Notes: a model not told the origin generated them from the sequence alone. DNA of 64,000 nucleotides from Desmonostoc muscorum LEGE 12446 (GCF_015207005.2 NZ_JADEXS020000001.1:2418001-2482000), one strand, 5' to 3'; positions 26,766 to 36,709 are shown, counted from the stretch's first letter. Numbers and translations are program-made.

Positions 26766-27773
26766 ATGCCTAAATTACTGACCATTGCCATTCCTACTTA
26801 TAATCGTGCTGAATTACTGAATAAACAGTTAGCATGGCTGGCTCAAGCTATCAATGGTTTTGAAGACGACTGTGAAATTTTAGTTTCTGATAATTGTTCC
26901 ACAGACAATACTCAGGAAGTTATACAAAAATGGCAAAAAAAACTTAGCAGTATAACATTTAAATCGAATAAAAACTCGAAGAATTTAGGCGTAGTTAAAA
27001 ATATTATGTATTGCCTAAATTCTGCAACAACAAAATATGTTTGGACAATTGGTGATGATGACCCAATTCAGGATAGAGCCGTTGCTTATGTTATCAGCAA
27101 ACTCAGAGGACATGAAGATTTATCATTATTGTTCCTCAACTTTTCTGGCCGCAACCAGATTACTGGTGAACCAGTTCATCCACCCACTATTGTTGGTAAC
27201 CGCTGGTTTGATATAGATAGTGAAGATGGTCATGGTGATGGTAAAGCCATATTTGAACATTGTTTTTCAAAAAGTGTCGGTGCAGTTATCTTTTTAACGG
27301 CTACAGTCTATCGCACTGATTTAGTAAAACGTGCTTTACAAATTTGGCCAGACGCTGAAAATAACTGGATATCTTTAGCATATTTAGCCGGGTATTGTGC
27401 TGCTAATGGTGGTGTAATTGTCACTAAAGAAACTTATTTAGAATGTGTTGTTGGTGTGAGTTATTGGCAAAAAGAACCAAAATCTGCACTATTAATGCAA
27501 TACAAACACATACCAGAAGTGATTTTGAAACTGCAAGAGAATGGATATTCTAAGCAATTTTGTAGACGAATGCTGTTGCAAAACAGCAAAGAAGTCAACT
27601 GGAAAGTTTTCTTGGGTGCTTTAAGAAGATGGCCTATGTCTGCCATCAAAACAGTAGTTCCATTTGTGGCTTTAGTCGGCTTGTGTGCTTTTGACGTGAT
27701 GGTTTCTAAAGAGTTGAAATTAGCAGAATCAAGTGAAATATCTAGTCAAGAAATGCGGAGTTATGAGCCTTAA
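26766..27773 (+). CDS. glycosyltransferase family 2
   Basis: 335 residues. GT-A start LLTIAIPTYNRAELL, then ILVSDNCSTDNTQEVI, and the metal-binding region VWTIGDDDPIQD. A hydrophobic stretch near the C-terminus (AIKTVVPFVALVGLCAFDVMV) may associate with the membrane. Transfers an unknown sugar during repeat-unit assembly. Confidence 0.87.
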   Translation: MPKLLTIAIPTYNRAELLNKQLAWLAQAINGFEDDCEILVSDNCSTDNTQEVIQKWQKKLSSITFKSNKNSKNLGVVKNIMYCLNSATTKYVWTIGDDDPIQDRAVAYVISKLRGHEDLSLLFLNFSGRNQITGEPVHPPTIVGNRWFDIDSEDGHGDGKAIFEHCFSKSVGAVIFLTATVYRTDLVKRALQIWPDAENNWISLAYLAGYCAANGGVIVTKETYLECVVGVSYWQKEPKSALLMQYKHIPEVILKLQENGYSKQFCRRMLLQNSKEVNWKVFLGALRRWPMSAIKTVVPFVALVGLCAFDVMVSKELKLAESSEISSQEMRSYEP

Positions 27774-27824
27774 ACTACTCGATGATTGATAATTCTACAT
27801 CAATAATTAGGAGGGATTTACGTC

Positions 27825-28676
27825 ATGTTAAGTATAATTAAACGCAAAATATCTACATTGTATTCTGACTTTGAATACTACGTAGCCCGTTGGAAGCATA
27901 GCAGAAAATTGCCAGCATTGGAAGCAGGCGATCGCCACATCTTAAATGCTCTTAAAAAAGACGGTGTTTATGTGACAACACTTGCCGATTTAGGGTTAAA
28001 CTCTAGCTCTGAACTACTCAAGGCTGCTTACCAGCAATTATCTGAGATGGGAAATCCAAATAACGACCATCTAAATGAAAAATTGCCACAAATTTCCACA
28101 GTTACAGGTTTACCAGAATTTTCTAACTGGGGAACAGAGAAAAGGCTACTGAATATCATTGAAAATTATATTGGTCTTCCCGTTGCTTTTCACGGTGTAC
28201 ATTTACGCAAAGATTTTCCTAGTAAACATCAATTTGGGACGCTGCTATGGCATAGCGATGCTGAAGACCGTCGCATTATCAAAATCTTCATTTACTTGAA
28301 TGATGTAGAACAAAAAACTGGCCCGTTTGAATATATTCCCCGTTCTTCAGTCCCTTTATTTAGTTGGAAATATATTCAGCTTTACTACAAACTTTTCAAG
28401 TCAGGTTATATGGGTATTGACGATGAACAAGTAAAGCCAGTCATCCCTAAATCAGCTTGGAAATCCTGCCCAGGCCCAGCAGGTACAGTGATTATTGTAG
28501 ATACGAAAAATGCTTTGCATCACGGCACAGTCCGCATAGAAGAACGGTCAGCACTATTCTTTTGTTATACGGCTAACCCTCCGGAAAGGCCAGACCTTTG
28601 TACGCAATATTGGGATGATACTTATCCGAGGGTAGAGTTAGGTTCTGTGTTAGATGGGGTTAAGGTTTTGAATTAG
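27825..28676 (+). CDS. Fe(II)/2-oxoglutarate dioxygenase-like protein
   Basis: 283 residues, similar to phytanoyl-CoA dioxygenase-type proteins. The iron ligands fit H143-x-D145 (LLWHSDAED) and H232 or H233 (NALHHGTVRIEERSALFF), with R236 or R241 for 2-oxoglutarate. A strong AGGAGGG ribosome-binding site lies about 10 bp before the ATG. It sits between a glycosyltransferase and a sugar epimerase, so it may hydroxylate a sugar or lipid carrier intermediate (inference). Confidence 0.78.
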   Translation: MLSIIKRKISTLYSDFEYYVARWKHSRKLPALEAGDRHILNALKKDGVYVTTLADLGLNSSSELLKAAYQQLSEMGNPNNDHLNEKLPQISTVTGLPEFSNWGTEKRLLNIIENYIGLPVAFHGVHLRKDFPSKHQFGTLLWHSDAEDRRIIKIFIYLNDVEQKTGPFEYIPRSSVPLFSWKYIQLYYKLFKSGYMGIDDEQVKPVIPKSAWKSCPGPAGTVIIVDTKNALHHGTVRIEERSALFFCYTANPPERPDLCTQYWDDTYPRVELGSVLDGVKVLN

Positions 28677-28766
28677 TTGAATTTGTCTCACGCAGAGGCG
28701 CAGAGGCGCAGAGAGAAGAGTGAGTAAGTATTTTCTGTAATCAAGATTTATCTTAGAGGAATCAAT

Positions 28767-29324
28767 ATGATCTTCACTGAAACTGAACTCAAAGACGCAT
28801 TCATTATTGACTTAGAAGAAAAGCCAGATCATCGTGGTTTTTTTGCTCGGAGTTTTTGCGCTCAAGAATTTGAAGCACGCGGCTTAAAGCCAACAGTAGC
28901 TCAATGTAACTTGTCTTTTAATTACAAAAAAGGCACCATTCGGGGAATGCACTATCAAATTTTACCAGCAGCAGAAACAAAATTAATTCGCTGCACCAAA
29001 GGTGCTATCTATGACGTAATTATTGATATGCGTCCGGAATCTCCTACCTTTTTATCACACATCGGCGTAGAACTAACTCCAGAAAATCGCCGCGCCTTGT
29101 ATGTTCCAGAAATGTTTGCCCACGGTTATCAAGCACTTACAGATGAAACCGAAGTTGTATATCAAGTCGGTGAATTTTACACACCTGGATATGAACGCGG
29201 TCTACGCTACGACGACCCATTTTTTAACATTGATTGGCCTCTAAATGTAACTGAAATCTCCGAAAAAGATTTAAATTGGCCACTATTAAGAATGATGACC
29301 GTCGGCGCCACAACTTCCAAATAA
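28767..29324 (+). CDS. rfbC: dTDP-4-dehydrorhamnose 3,5-epimerase
   Basis: 185 residues, normal for RmlC. Conserved DHRGFFARSF, catalytic His in GTIRGMHYQ (H62), the KLIRCTKGAIYDVIIDMRPESPTF block and YVPEMFAHGYQAL are all visible. Epimerises a 4-keto-6-deoxy sugar nucleotide. RmlA, B and D partners are not in this window, so they are elsewhere or the substrate is CDP-linked. AGAGGA lies just before the ATG. Confidence 0.93.
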   Translation: MIFTETELKDAFIIDLEEKPDHRGFFARSFCAQEFEARGLKPTVAQCNLSFNYKKGTIRGMHYQILPAAETKLIRCTKGAIYDVIIDMRPESPTFLSHIGVELTPENRRALYVPEMFAHGYQALTDETEVVYQVGEFYTPGYERGLRYDDPFFNIDWPLNVTEISEKDLNWPLLRMMTVGATTSK

Positions 29325-29370
29325 CCTCACCTTCTCCTCTCTGCGCCTCTGCGTCTGTGCGTGAAAACAA

Positions 29371-30627
29371 ATGCCAAATATTATCCCATCCCCTATCAGC
29401 AACACCATCTCTTTTCTCTCCCAAAAAATCCAAGCCCGCATCAATTACGCCAAAACCTTACAAGTTATTTCCCTCAAACCCAAACAGCCTTCTAAAGGAA
29501 ACGTACTCCTTTCTTATCGAATTGAGCCATTCTTATTAAAACCAGGCCAGCCAATGCCAAATGACCATACTTGGTATTGGGAAGTTTGGCAAATAGCGCA
29601 AACTTTTTTAGACATGCGCTACAACGTTGATGTCATCCAGTTTCACAATGATAAATTCGTTCCTCAAAAAGATTACGCATTTTTCATTGATATTCGTCAT
29701 CGAATGGAAGCACTTGCATCGAAACTGAATAAAGATTGCATCAAAATTTTTCACGTTGACATTGCTAATATGGTATTTCGCAATGCAGCTGAATGCAGTA
29801 GGCTTCTAGAACTCCAACAGCGCAGAGGAATTACCTTACGTCCACAGCGATTTGAAATGCCCAACTTGGGAATTGAATATGCTGATTGTGCTACAGTTTT
29901 GGGCAACGATTTCACAGTTGGTACGTTCCAATATGCCAACAAACCGATGTATCGTATCCCCATTTCTTCGCCTGTTGTTTATCCCTATCCCGAACAGAAA
30001 GATTTTGAAGCAGTCAGAAAAAACTTTCTGTGGTTTGGTGGTAGCGCTCTAGTTCTCAAAGGATTAGATTTAGTTTTAGATGCCTTTGCCCAAATGCCAG
30101 AATACCATTTAACGGTTTGTGGCCCAATTAGTAATGACAAGGAATTTGAGCAGGCTTTCTATAAAGAACTCTACGAAACACCAAACATTCATACTTATGG
30201 CTGGATTGATGTTAGTAGCCCTGAGTTTATAGAGGTTACAAATAACTGTCTGGGACTTGTTTATCCTTCGGTTTCTGAGGGACAATCGGGAGCAGTAATC
30301 AGTTGCTTGCAAGCTGGGTTAATTCCGATTTTAAGCTACGAATCTGGTGTGGATGTTCACGATTTTGGTGTGATTTTCGATAACCTATCCCTGGAAGAAA
30401 TTAAGGCGAAAGTTAGAAGTATTTCCAATTCGTCTGTAGATGACCTCAAACTTATGTCTCGCAAGGCATGGGAATACGCAAGAACAAATCATACCAAAGA
30501 AAAGTTTGCTCAAGCGTATAAAAATGCTGTAGAGCAAATGCTCGAACACCAGAAATCTAAAAAACAGAGTTATTTCATAGAGTCTAGCAAACAACTAGTA
30601 CCGCAAGGCGGAATTCGTAATTCGTAA
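29371..30627 (+). CDS. glycosyltransferase family 1/4
   Basis: 418 residues. The GT-B C-terminal half is clear: FLWFGGSALVLKGLDLVLDAFAQMPEYHLTVCGPI, then IHTYGWIDVSSPEF, and LVYPSVSEGQSGAVISCLQAGLIPI with the nucleotide-sugar-binding E. It begins 46 bp after the epimerase. The final residues GGIRNS and the stop are read from an AATTCGT repeat, so the true ancestral end may have been lost. Confidence 0.85.
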   Translation: MPNIIPSPISNTISFLSQKIQARINYAKTLQVISLKPKQPSKGNVLLSYRIEPFLLKPGQPMPNDHTWYWEVWQIAQTFLDMRYNVDVIQFHNDKFVPQKDYAFFIDIRHRMEALASKLNKDCIKIFHVDIANMVFRNAAECSRLLELQQRRGITLRPQRFEMPNLGIEYADCATVLGNDFTVGTFQYANKPMYRIPISSPVVYPYPEQKDFEAVRKNFLWFGGSALVLKGLDLVLDAFAQMPEYHLTVCGPISNDKEFEQAFYKELYETPNIHTYGWIDVSSPEFIEVTNNCLGLVYPSVSEGQSGAVISCLQAGLIPILSYESGVDVHDFGVIFDNLSLEEIKAKVRSISNSSVDDLKLMSRKAWEYARTNHTKEKFAQAYKNAVEQMLEHQKSKKQSYFIESSKQLVPQGGIRNS

Positions 30628-30642
30628 TTCGTAATTCGTAAT
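30612..30642. repeat. AATTCGT heptamer repeat at gene end
   Basis: About four AATTCGT units spanning the stop codon of the preceding glycosyltransferase. Other copies of this type lie at 39514-39546 and 45040-45069, also on gene ends. Confidence 0.85.
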
Positions 30643-30832
30643 TACCTGTTCATAAGGGTTTGAGATATTTCAAATCGTTGGTTTGTTTACGCCGTGCTGT
30701 ACTAGTTAATAGCGATCGCTAATACCAATCGCCTATGAAAATGTACTTAATAGCAACTTGTAACGAATTATTAAGTACAAAATTATTCGGAATTTGTAAC
30801 ACAACAAACAGTTCTATAAAGGAGTTTAGTTC

Positions 30833-32146
30833 ATGATTATTATCGATCGCGCCTTACAAGCCAGAGCAGCAGCAGGTAATCCTATTAAAGTTGGGATGAT
30901 TGGTGCTGGTTTTATGGGTCGAGGAATTGCCAACCAAATTGTCAATTCAGTCCCAGGAATGGAGTTAGTTGCTATTTCCAATCGCCAGATTGATGCAGCG
31001 AAACAAGCTTATTCAGAAGCAGGAATTGAAGATATTCAAGTTGTTGCAACTGTCGGCGAATTAGAAGATGCGATCGCCAATGGGAAATATGCAGTCACAG
31101 AAGACGCTAAGTTACTGTGTCGCGCCGAGAGTATCGATGCACTCATCGAAGTCACAGGTGCAATTGAATTTGGCGCTCAAATCGTCATGGAAGCGATCGC
31201 CCATTGCAAACATGTGATTATGATGAATGCTGAACTCGACGGCACCATCGGTCCCATCCTGAAAGTGTATGCCGATAGAGCAGGCGTCATCCTCAGTGCT
31301 TGTGATGGCGATCAGCCAGGGGTGCAAATGAACCTCTACCGATTTGTCAAAAGCATTGGTTTAACTCCACTATTGTGCGGTAACATTAAAGGACTCCAAG
31401 ACCCCTATCGCAATCCCACCACCCAGGAAGGATTTGCCAGACGTTGGGGTCAAAAGCCTCACATGGTGGCTAGCTTTGCCGACGGAACCAAAATTTCCTT
31501 TGAGCAAGCGATCGTTGCTAATGCCACAGGTATGAAAGTCGCCCAACGAGGAATGCTCGGCTATGACTTCAACGGCTACGTCGATGAAATGACCCAAATA
31601 TATGATGTTGAACAACTCAAGGAACTGGGTGGTATCGTCGATTATGTAGTTGGAGCAAAACCCGGTCCTGGCGTATACGTATTTGCCACTCACGACGACC
31701 CCAAACAACGCCACTACCTCAACTTATACAAATTAGGTGAAGGTCCCCTTTACAGCTTCTATACTCCTTATCACCTCTGTCATTTTGAAGTTCCCCTATC
31801 TGTAGCCCGTGTAGTATTGTTCGGTGATGCGGTCATGTCTCCAATCGCAGGCCCCTTAGTAGATGTCATCACCACCGCCAAAATCGACCTGAAAGCTGGA
31901 GAAACCCTCGATGGCATCGGTTACTACATGACCTACGGACAATGCGAGAATTCCGATATCGTTCAACAGCAAAATCTCCTACCAATGGGTTTAGCCGAAG
32001 GATGTCGCCTCAAACGAGACATTTCTAAGGATCAAGTCCTCACATACGACGACGTAGAATTACCCGAAGGTAGACTTTGCGACCAACTACGAGCCGAGCA
32101 AAACACCTATTTCGCCCCAGAAAAAATCCTGGCGACAGTTGGTTAA
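30833..32146 (+). CDS. NAD(P)-dependent oxidoreductase with SAF domain
   Basis: 437 residues. The N-terminal Rossmann motif is VGMIGAGFMGRGIANQIV (about residues 20-37), with a homoserine-dehydrogenase-like middle (CDGDQPGVQMNLYRFVKSIGLTPLLCGNIKG). The C-terminal SAF-type stretch is LLPMGLAEGCRLKRDISKDQVLTYDDVELPEG. AAAGGAG precedes the ATG. The substrate is unknown; a sugar or sugar-acid nucleotide is likely from context. Confidence 0.82.
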   Translation: MIIIDRALQARAAAGNPIKVGMIGAGFMGRGIANQIVNSVPGMELVAISNRQIDAAKQAYSEAGIEDIQVVATVGELEDAIANGKYAVTEDAKLLCRAESIDALIEVTGAIEFGAQIVMEAIAHCKHVIMMNAELDGTIGPILKVYADRAGVILSACDGDQPGVQMNLYRFVKSIGLTPLLCGNIKGLQDPYRNPTTQEGFARRWGQKPHMVASFADGTKISFEQAIVANATGMKVAQRGMLGYDFNGYVDEMTQIYDVEQLKELGGIVDYVVGAKPGPGVYVFATHDDPKQRHYLNLYKLGEGPLYSFYTPYHLCHFEVPLSVARVVLFGDAVMSPIAGPLVDVITTAKIDLKAGETLDGIGYYMTYGQCENSDIVQQQNLLPMGLAEGCRLKRDISKDQVLTYDDVELPEGRLCDQLRAEQNTYFAPEKILATVG

Positions 32147-32184
32147 TAGCGTTTTCAAAAATATTTGCAACAAATGAATCGGCT

Positions 32185-32211
32185 GTAGGGGCGTACAGCT
32201 GTACGCCCCTA
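32185..32211. repeat. palindrome, GTAGGGGCGTACAG type
   Basis: Arms GTAGGGGCGTACAG / CTGTACGCCCCTA, perfect except for the outermost base; a variant of the 24023 palindrome in which both arms changed (GCAC to GTAC). Confidence 0.75.
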
Positions 32212-32350
32212 ACAACGTAATTTGTAGCAGGAATATCGTGAAAATAAAGCTTGCTTGTGGAGACAGGATGTAGATAAGAGTGTAAATATTTTTCTTTGAA
32301 AAGAGGTTTTTCCCACTCCCCATTCCCTACTCCCTTCTTAGGTAAAATCC

Positions 32351-33442
32351 ATGAAAATTGCTCTAGTCCACGATTATTTAACCCAGCGGGGTGGGGCAGA
32401 GCGTGTATTTGAGCTGCTTTGTAAGCGTTATCCCGAAGCAGACATTTTTACATCTCTGTACGATCCGCAAAAAACTATCGATCTTGGCGATCGCATAGTC
32501 AACACAACATTCTTACAAAAGATTCCCTGTGCAGCAAAGTATTTTAGGTCAATGGCTCCTTTATACTTTCCTGCTTTTCGTGCATTGGATTTGCAAGACT
32601 ACGATTTGATTATTAGTAGTAGCACTAGCTTCGCTAAAGCAGTGCGAAAAAATCCCAATGCTCGACACATTTGCTTTTGCCATAATGTGACTCGTTTTTT
32701 ATGGGATACGGCAACTTATTTAAAGGAGTATGGAGACTATAAATATTTTACTCCTTTAATCGAGCAAGTCTTCCAAGTAATGAGAAAGGTAGACCTGAAA
32801 TATTCACAAGAACCTGACCTTTATATTGCTAATTCTAGTGTTGTTGCCCGCCGAATTCAAAATATTTATGGCAAACAGGCAATGATGGTTAACTATCCAA
32901 TTGATACTAGTAAGTTTGTTTTTTCTGATATTAAAGATGAATATTATCTTGCCTCTGCTCGCATGATTAGCTATAAGCGTCTTGATGTCATAGTCGAAGC
33001 TTTTAATTGGTTGGGCTGGCAGTTATTAATATCAGGTGATGGACCAGAACTAGAACGCTTAAAATCCAAAGCATTACAAAATATTCAGTTTTTGGGACAC
33101 GTAAGCGACAAGACACGCAAAGACTTATTTTCTAAAGCAAAGTCGATTATCGTTGCAGCTTTAGAAGACTACGGATTAGTTCCAGTAGAGGCTAATGCTA
33201 GCGGCACACCAGTTATTGCTTATGGAGCAGGTGGAGTATTAGATACTCAAATACCTGGTGAAACCGGAGTCTTTTTCAAAAGGCAAACACCCGAATCTTT
33301 ACAAGTTGCATTACTAGAGGGCAAGGGAATTTCTTGGGATTACGATCGCATCCGTAATCATGCAGTAGCAAACTTTTCTGAAAATGCATTCTTTAGTAGA
33401 GTTGAGCGAATTATTAACCAAGCTTGTGGCGTGCATCTTTAA
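32351..33442 (+). CDS. glycosyltransferase family 4
   Basis: 363 residues. Starts KIALVHDYLTQRGGAERVFELL, then IISSSTSFAKAVRK and CFCHNVTRFLW, the WbaZ-like GT4 pattern (mannosyl/rhamnosyl type). The GT-B C-terminal half has YYLASARMISYKRLDVIVEAF and AALEDYGLVPVEANASGTPVIAYGAGG. Complete. Confidence 0.87.
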   Translation: MKIALVHDYLTQRGGAERVFELLCKRYPEADIFTSLYDPQKTIDLGDRIVNTTFLQKIPCAAKYFRSMAPLYFPAFRALDLQDYDLIISSSTSFAKAVRKNPNARHICFCHNVTRFLWDTATYLKEYGDYKYFTPLIEQVFQVMRKVDLKYSQEPDLYIANSSVVARRIQNIYGKQAMMVNYPIDTSKFVFSDIKDEYYLASARMISYKRLDVIVEAFNWLGWQLLISGDGPELERLKSKALQNIQFLGHVSDKTRKDLFSKAKSIIVAALEDYGLVPVEANASGTPVIAYGAGGVLDTQIPGETGVFFKRQTPESLQVALLEGKGISWDYDRIRNHAVANFSENAFFSRVERIINQACGVHL

Positions 33443-33460
33443 TAAGAATTCAGGAGTCAG

Positions 33461-33486
33461 AATGGGCTACGCCCCGCTGCGCTAAC
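33461..33486. repeat. 26-bp GGGCTACGCCCCGCTGCGCT repeat
   Basis: Begins AAT and ends AAC around GGGCTACGCCCCGCTGCGCT. Near-identical copies at 36390-36415, 37408-37433 and 53530-53555, each embedded in GAATTCAG heptamer tracts. Confidence 0.85.
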
Positions 33487-33579
33487 AGAATTCAGCATAA
33501 TTTCTGGAAAGCTGGCTAAATAATTGATTTAAGTTGCTGACTAAATCCAATACTTATTAGTTTACCAACAATTGATTAA

Positions 33580-33640
33580 ATTCTGAATTCTGAATTCTGA
33601 ATTCTGAATTCTGGATTCTGAATTCTGAATTCTGAATTCT
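33580..33640. repeat. TGAATTC heptamer array
   Basis: About eight consecutive TGAATTC/TGGATTC units, 40 bp before the Wzc-like gene. Probably a neutral repeat expansion in the 5' leader. Confidence 0.85.
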
Positions 33641-33679
33641 TTTTATCTCTTAGCGTAGATTCTCGGAAGGATAATAAAA

Positions 33680-35908
33680 GTGGTTCAACCTAGTCTAAAT
33701 CCTCATATAACTCCAGTTTCAGAAACTGAACCAAGCTATGGACAAATGTTTACTGTCTTGGTGCGGAGATTTCCTTGGTTTTTAGTAGTATTTATCGGTT
33801 CTATTAGTATTGCAGGCATGGTAACTTTCAATACCAAGCCAACTTTTAGAAGTTCCATGCAACTGCTAGTAGAACCTAACTATCAAGGTAAGAAAGAAGC
33901 AGGTGGAGTAGAAAACCAGTTTACCGATTCTAATGTGGTGATAGATACTGCAACCCAGCTTAACTTGATGCAAAGTTCGGGTCTGATTCAAAAAGCAGTT
34001 GATAAACTCCAGTCTGAATATCCAGATATCAGTAGTGGTGAGATTAAAGGTTCTTTGAACTTAACTCAATTAAGAAGCAAAGAAGATAATGTTGCTACTA
34101 AAATATTTCAAGTTGAATACACCGATAAAGACCCAGAAAAAACCCAAAAAGTTTTAGGTGCAATTCGACAAGTTTATGTTGAATACAACAAACAACAACA
34201 GGATTCGCGTTTACAAAAGGGTCTGCAAATTATTAGAGAACAATTAGGTAAAGCCAGTGAAGAAGTAAAAGCGGCTGAGACAAACCTCCAAAGATTTCGC
34301 AGAAACCAAAATTTAATCGATCCCGAATCACAAGCTAAAGCGATTGAGACAGCTTTAAATAATATTGGTCAAGAACGGCAAACAACTCGTTCTCAATATG
34401 GTGAAGCTTTAGCACGGCAAAAATCTTTAGAAGAACAACTTAATCGTTCTCCACAGAATGCTTTAGTAGCTTCTCGTCTGAGTCAGTCTATTCGCTATCA
34501 AGGCTTACTCAACGAAATCCAAAAAACAGAACTGGCGTTAGCACAAGAACGCTTACGTTTTACAGATCAAACTCCTAGTGTACAAAAGCTCAAAGAACAG
34601 CTTCAAAGTCAAAAGGAATTATTGCAACAAGAAGTAGGCAGAACTTTAGGCGAAAAGTCTGCTAGTTCATTCATCTCTGGAGACTCTCTCCTGGAAAAAG
34701 GACAGCTTGGTCAAATTGATCTCAACCTTGCTGGTCAGTTAGTAGAAACGCAAACAAATTTAGTTGCTTTAAGTGCGCGGGATCAAACTTTAGCCAAGAA
34801 AGAGAACGAACTGCGTTTTGAAATCAAACGCTTTCCACCTTTGTTGGCTTATTACAACCGGATGCTACCCCAGCTACAATTTAGCCGTGAAAGATTAGAG
34901 CAGCTTTTAAGGGCAGAACAACAATTGCGGCAAGAACTCGCTAAGGGTGGATTTAATTGGGAAGTCGTAGAAGAACCTCAAAAAGGCGGACAATTAGGCC
35001 CTAATCTTCAGCAGAATTTGCTGTTAGGTGGAGTGGTTGGGTTAATGCTAGGAGGAATTGCTGTCTTTATTCGGGAATCGATTGATGATTCAGTTCACAC
35101 CACTGCTGAATTAGAGAAGCAAATACCCTTACCATTGTTAGGAACAACTCCCAAATTACCGCCAGCCAAACCGAGAGAATCAATGATTAAATTGCCTTTT
35201 GGCAAGCCAGAAGTTCTCGCACCTTGGACAATTCAAATATTACAATCTCCACCGCGTTGGGAATCGCTGGATCTGATTTACAAAAACATTGAACTTTTAA
35301 ATACTGTTTCTAATTTGAAGTCTTTGATGGTCACCTCAGCTTTGCCAGATGAGGGTAAATCAGCTTTAGCGTTGGGTTTGGCAATGAGTGCTGCGCGTTT
35401 ACATAAAAGGGTACTGCTAATTGATGCCAACTTACGCGACCCTAGTTTGCACGAACAGCTAAATCTTCCCAATGAACAGGGGCTTTCAACTCTACTGGCT
35501 AGCGATGCAACTTTACCCAACCAGATTAGTGTTCAGTACTCAGGCTCAGCCTACATCGATATTTTAACCGCTGGTCCAAAACCTGCTGACCCAGCTAATC
35601 TGTTGAGTTCTCCCCGGATGATGCAATTGATGGCAGCATTTGAGGAAAACTATGATTTGGTACTCATAGATGCTTCGCCAGTTCTCGGCATGGTGGATGC
35701 TATGCTCACTGCATCATCTTCTCGTAGTGTGGTCATGGTGGCAAGCATTGGTATTGTGACCCGAAGCCAGCTAAGTCAAGCTACAGCCATGCTCAGCAAG
35801 TTAAATCTGATTGGAGTTGTAGCAAATGGGGTATCAAACTCTAGCAGTAATTACGTACCTTATGTAAAACAACAGCAATTAGCCCTGCGCCAAGCTGTGG
35901 AAAAATAG
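33680..35908 (+). CDS. Wzc/GumC-type polysaccharide co-polymerase kinase
   Basis: 742 residues, GTG start. The N-terminal Wzz domain has a first membrane segment about residues 34-52 (FLVVFIGSISIAGMVTF), followed by a long coiled-coil periplasmic part (about 170-410) and a second membrane segment near 450 (LLLGGVVGLMLGGIAVFI). The cytoplasmic BY-kinase domain has Walker A TSALPDEGKSALALGLA, Walker A' VLLIDANLRDPSL and Walker B LVLIDASPV. The C-terminus ends SSNYVPYVKQQQLALRQAVEK with only two tyrosines, not the usual Tyr cluster. Regulates chain length and export. Confidence 0.9.
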   Translation: MVQPSLNPHITPVSETEPSYGQMFTVLVRRFPWFLVVFIGSISIAGMVTFNTKPTFRSSMQLLVEPNYQGKKEAGGVENQFTDSNVVIDTATQLNLMQSSGLIQKAVDKLQSEYPDISSGEIKGSLNLTQLRSKEDNVATKIFQVEYTDKDPEKTQKVLGAIRQVYVEYNKQQQDSRLQKGLQIIREQLGKASEEVKAAETNLQRFRRNQNLIDPESQAKAIETALNNIGQERQTTRSQYGEALARQKSLEEQLNRSPQNALVASRLSQSIRYQGLLNEIQKTELALAQERLRFTDQTPSVQKLKEQLQSQKELLQQEVGRTLGEKSASSFISGDSLLEKGQLGQIDLNLAGQLVETQTNLVALSARDQTLAKKENELRFEIKRFPPLLAYYNRMLPQLQFSRERLEQLLRAEQQLRQELAKGGFNWEVVEEPQKGGQLGPNLQQNLLLGGVVGLMLGGIAVFIRESIDDSVHTTAELEKQIPLPLLGTTPKLPPAKPRESMIKLPFGKPEVLAPWTIQILQSPPRWESLDLIYKNIELLNTVSNLKSLMVTSALPDEGKSALALGLAMSAARLHKRVLLIDANLRDPSLHEQLNLPNEQGLSTLLASDATLPNQISVQYSGSAYIDILTAGPKPADPANLLSSPRMMQLMAAFEENYDLVLIDASPVLGMVDAMLTASSSRSVVMVASIGIVTRSQLSQATAMLSKLNLIGVVANGVSNSSSNYVPYVKQQQLALRQAVEK

Positions 35909-35948
35909 ATTCGGTATGGGGCATTGCTGAGCCAGTGAAACCCAACAT

Positions 35949-36007
35949 ACAGCGTATTCCAGGTAAATGAAGTACACGGGTAGGGGCACAACATGTTGTG
36001 CCCCTAC
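35949..36007 (+). repeat. dispersed repeat with GTAGGGGCACAACA palindrome
   Basis: AGGTAAATGAAGTACACGGG followed by a perfect 28-bp palindrome (35980-36007). The same sequence in opposite orientation is at about 47938-47993, so these two copies bracket a 12-kb block of the polysaccharide cluster. Confidence 0.8.
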
Positions 36008-36096
36008 GATTTATCGTGTCTTTGGGATCTAGAATTTTGATCGCAAAACCTTAACCGAACCGTATTGGTGCGCTATGCACATATCTTTTCAACATG

Positions 36097-36124
36097 GTAG
36101 GGTAGCACAGCTGTGCTACCCTAC
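36097..36124. repeat. perfect palindrome, GTAGGGTAGCACAG type
   Basis: Two perfectly complementary 14-base arms with no loop; same outline as the neighbours but different arm sequence. Confidence 0.8.
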
Positions 36125-36389
36125 AAATGTATCAAAAACTATTAAAATTTAGATTTATTACTATCAGGAAAATTTCGGTATATTTATGCTATCTTTATAG
36201 GTTTTAAGAGAAATCACTGAGGAATTAAAGACTGAATAAAGAATTTATTTGAGCGATCGCTATTTCTACAGAGTCCTATATTCTAGAGATTAAAGCACTT
36301 CCAAAAAGTTAGAACACAAGAGTGAACTCGTTTTGTTAAATTTATCGACACAAGAAACACCTCAGCAGAATTCAGAATTCAGGAGTCAG

Positions 36390-36415
36390 AATGCGCTACG
36401 CCCCGCTGCGCTAAC
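36390..36415. repeat. 26-bp repeat, variant GCGCTACGCCCCGCTGCGCT
   Basis: One-base variant of the 33461 copy, again flanked by GAATTCAG units. Confidence 0.8.
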
Positions 36416-36709
36416 AGAATTACAATAAGCTCTAGGTCTAGCTACCAGACCTAGATGGTGTAATTCACACTTCTTGAAATCTGCTGTAGATTCATAGGTA
36501 ATTTTTCTCTACACCTCTCTCCTATGAGTAGCTACTTGAAAATCAATGATTGTATACCTGCTTGATTTTATTCAAATTATCAAGTTTGGTCATCTAAACC
36601 TTATTAATTCAGAATTCTGGATTCTGAATTCTGAATTCTTACTTACGAATTAGCTTGATAGCCTTTGGTAACGCCTCAGCAAATCACTCTTGTATAAACC
36701 CAAAGACGT

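Larger units (their letters stand above)
35909..36709. other. repeat-filled gap before hepC-like gene
   Basis: 800 bp with a 55-bp repeat plus palindrome (35949-36007), another palindrome (36097-36124), a 26-bp repeat (36390-36415), a stretch resembling 53581-53641 (36425-36487) and TGAATTC heptamers (36607-36639). No gene seen; the hepC promoter must lie here. Confidence 0.65.
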
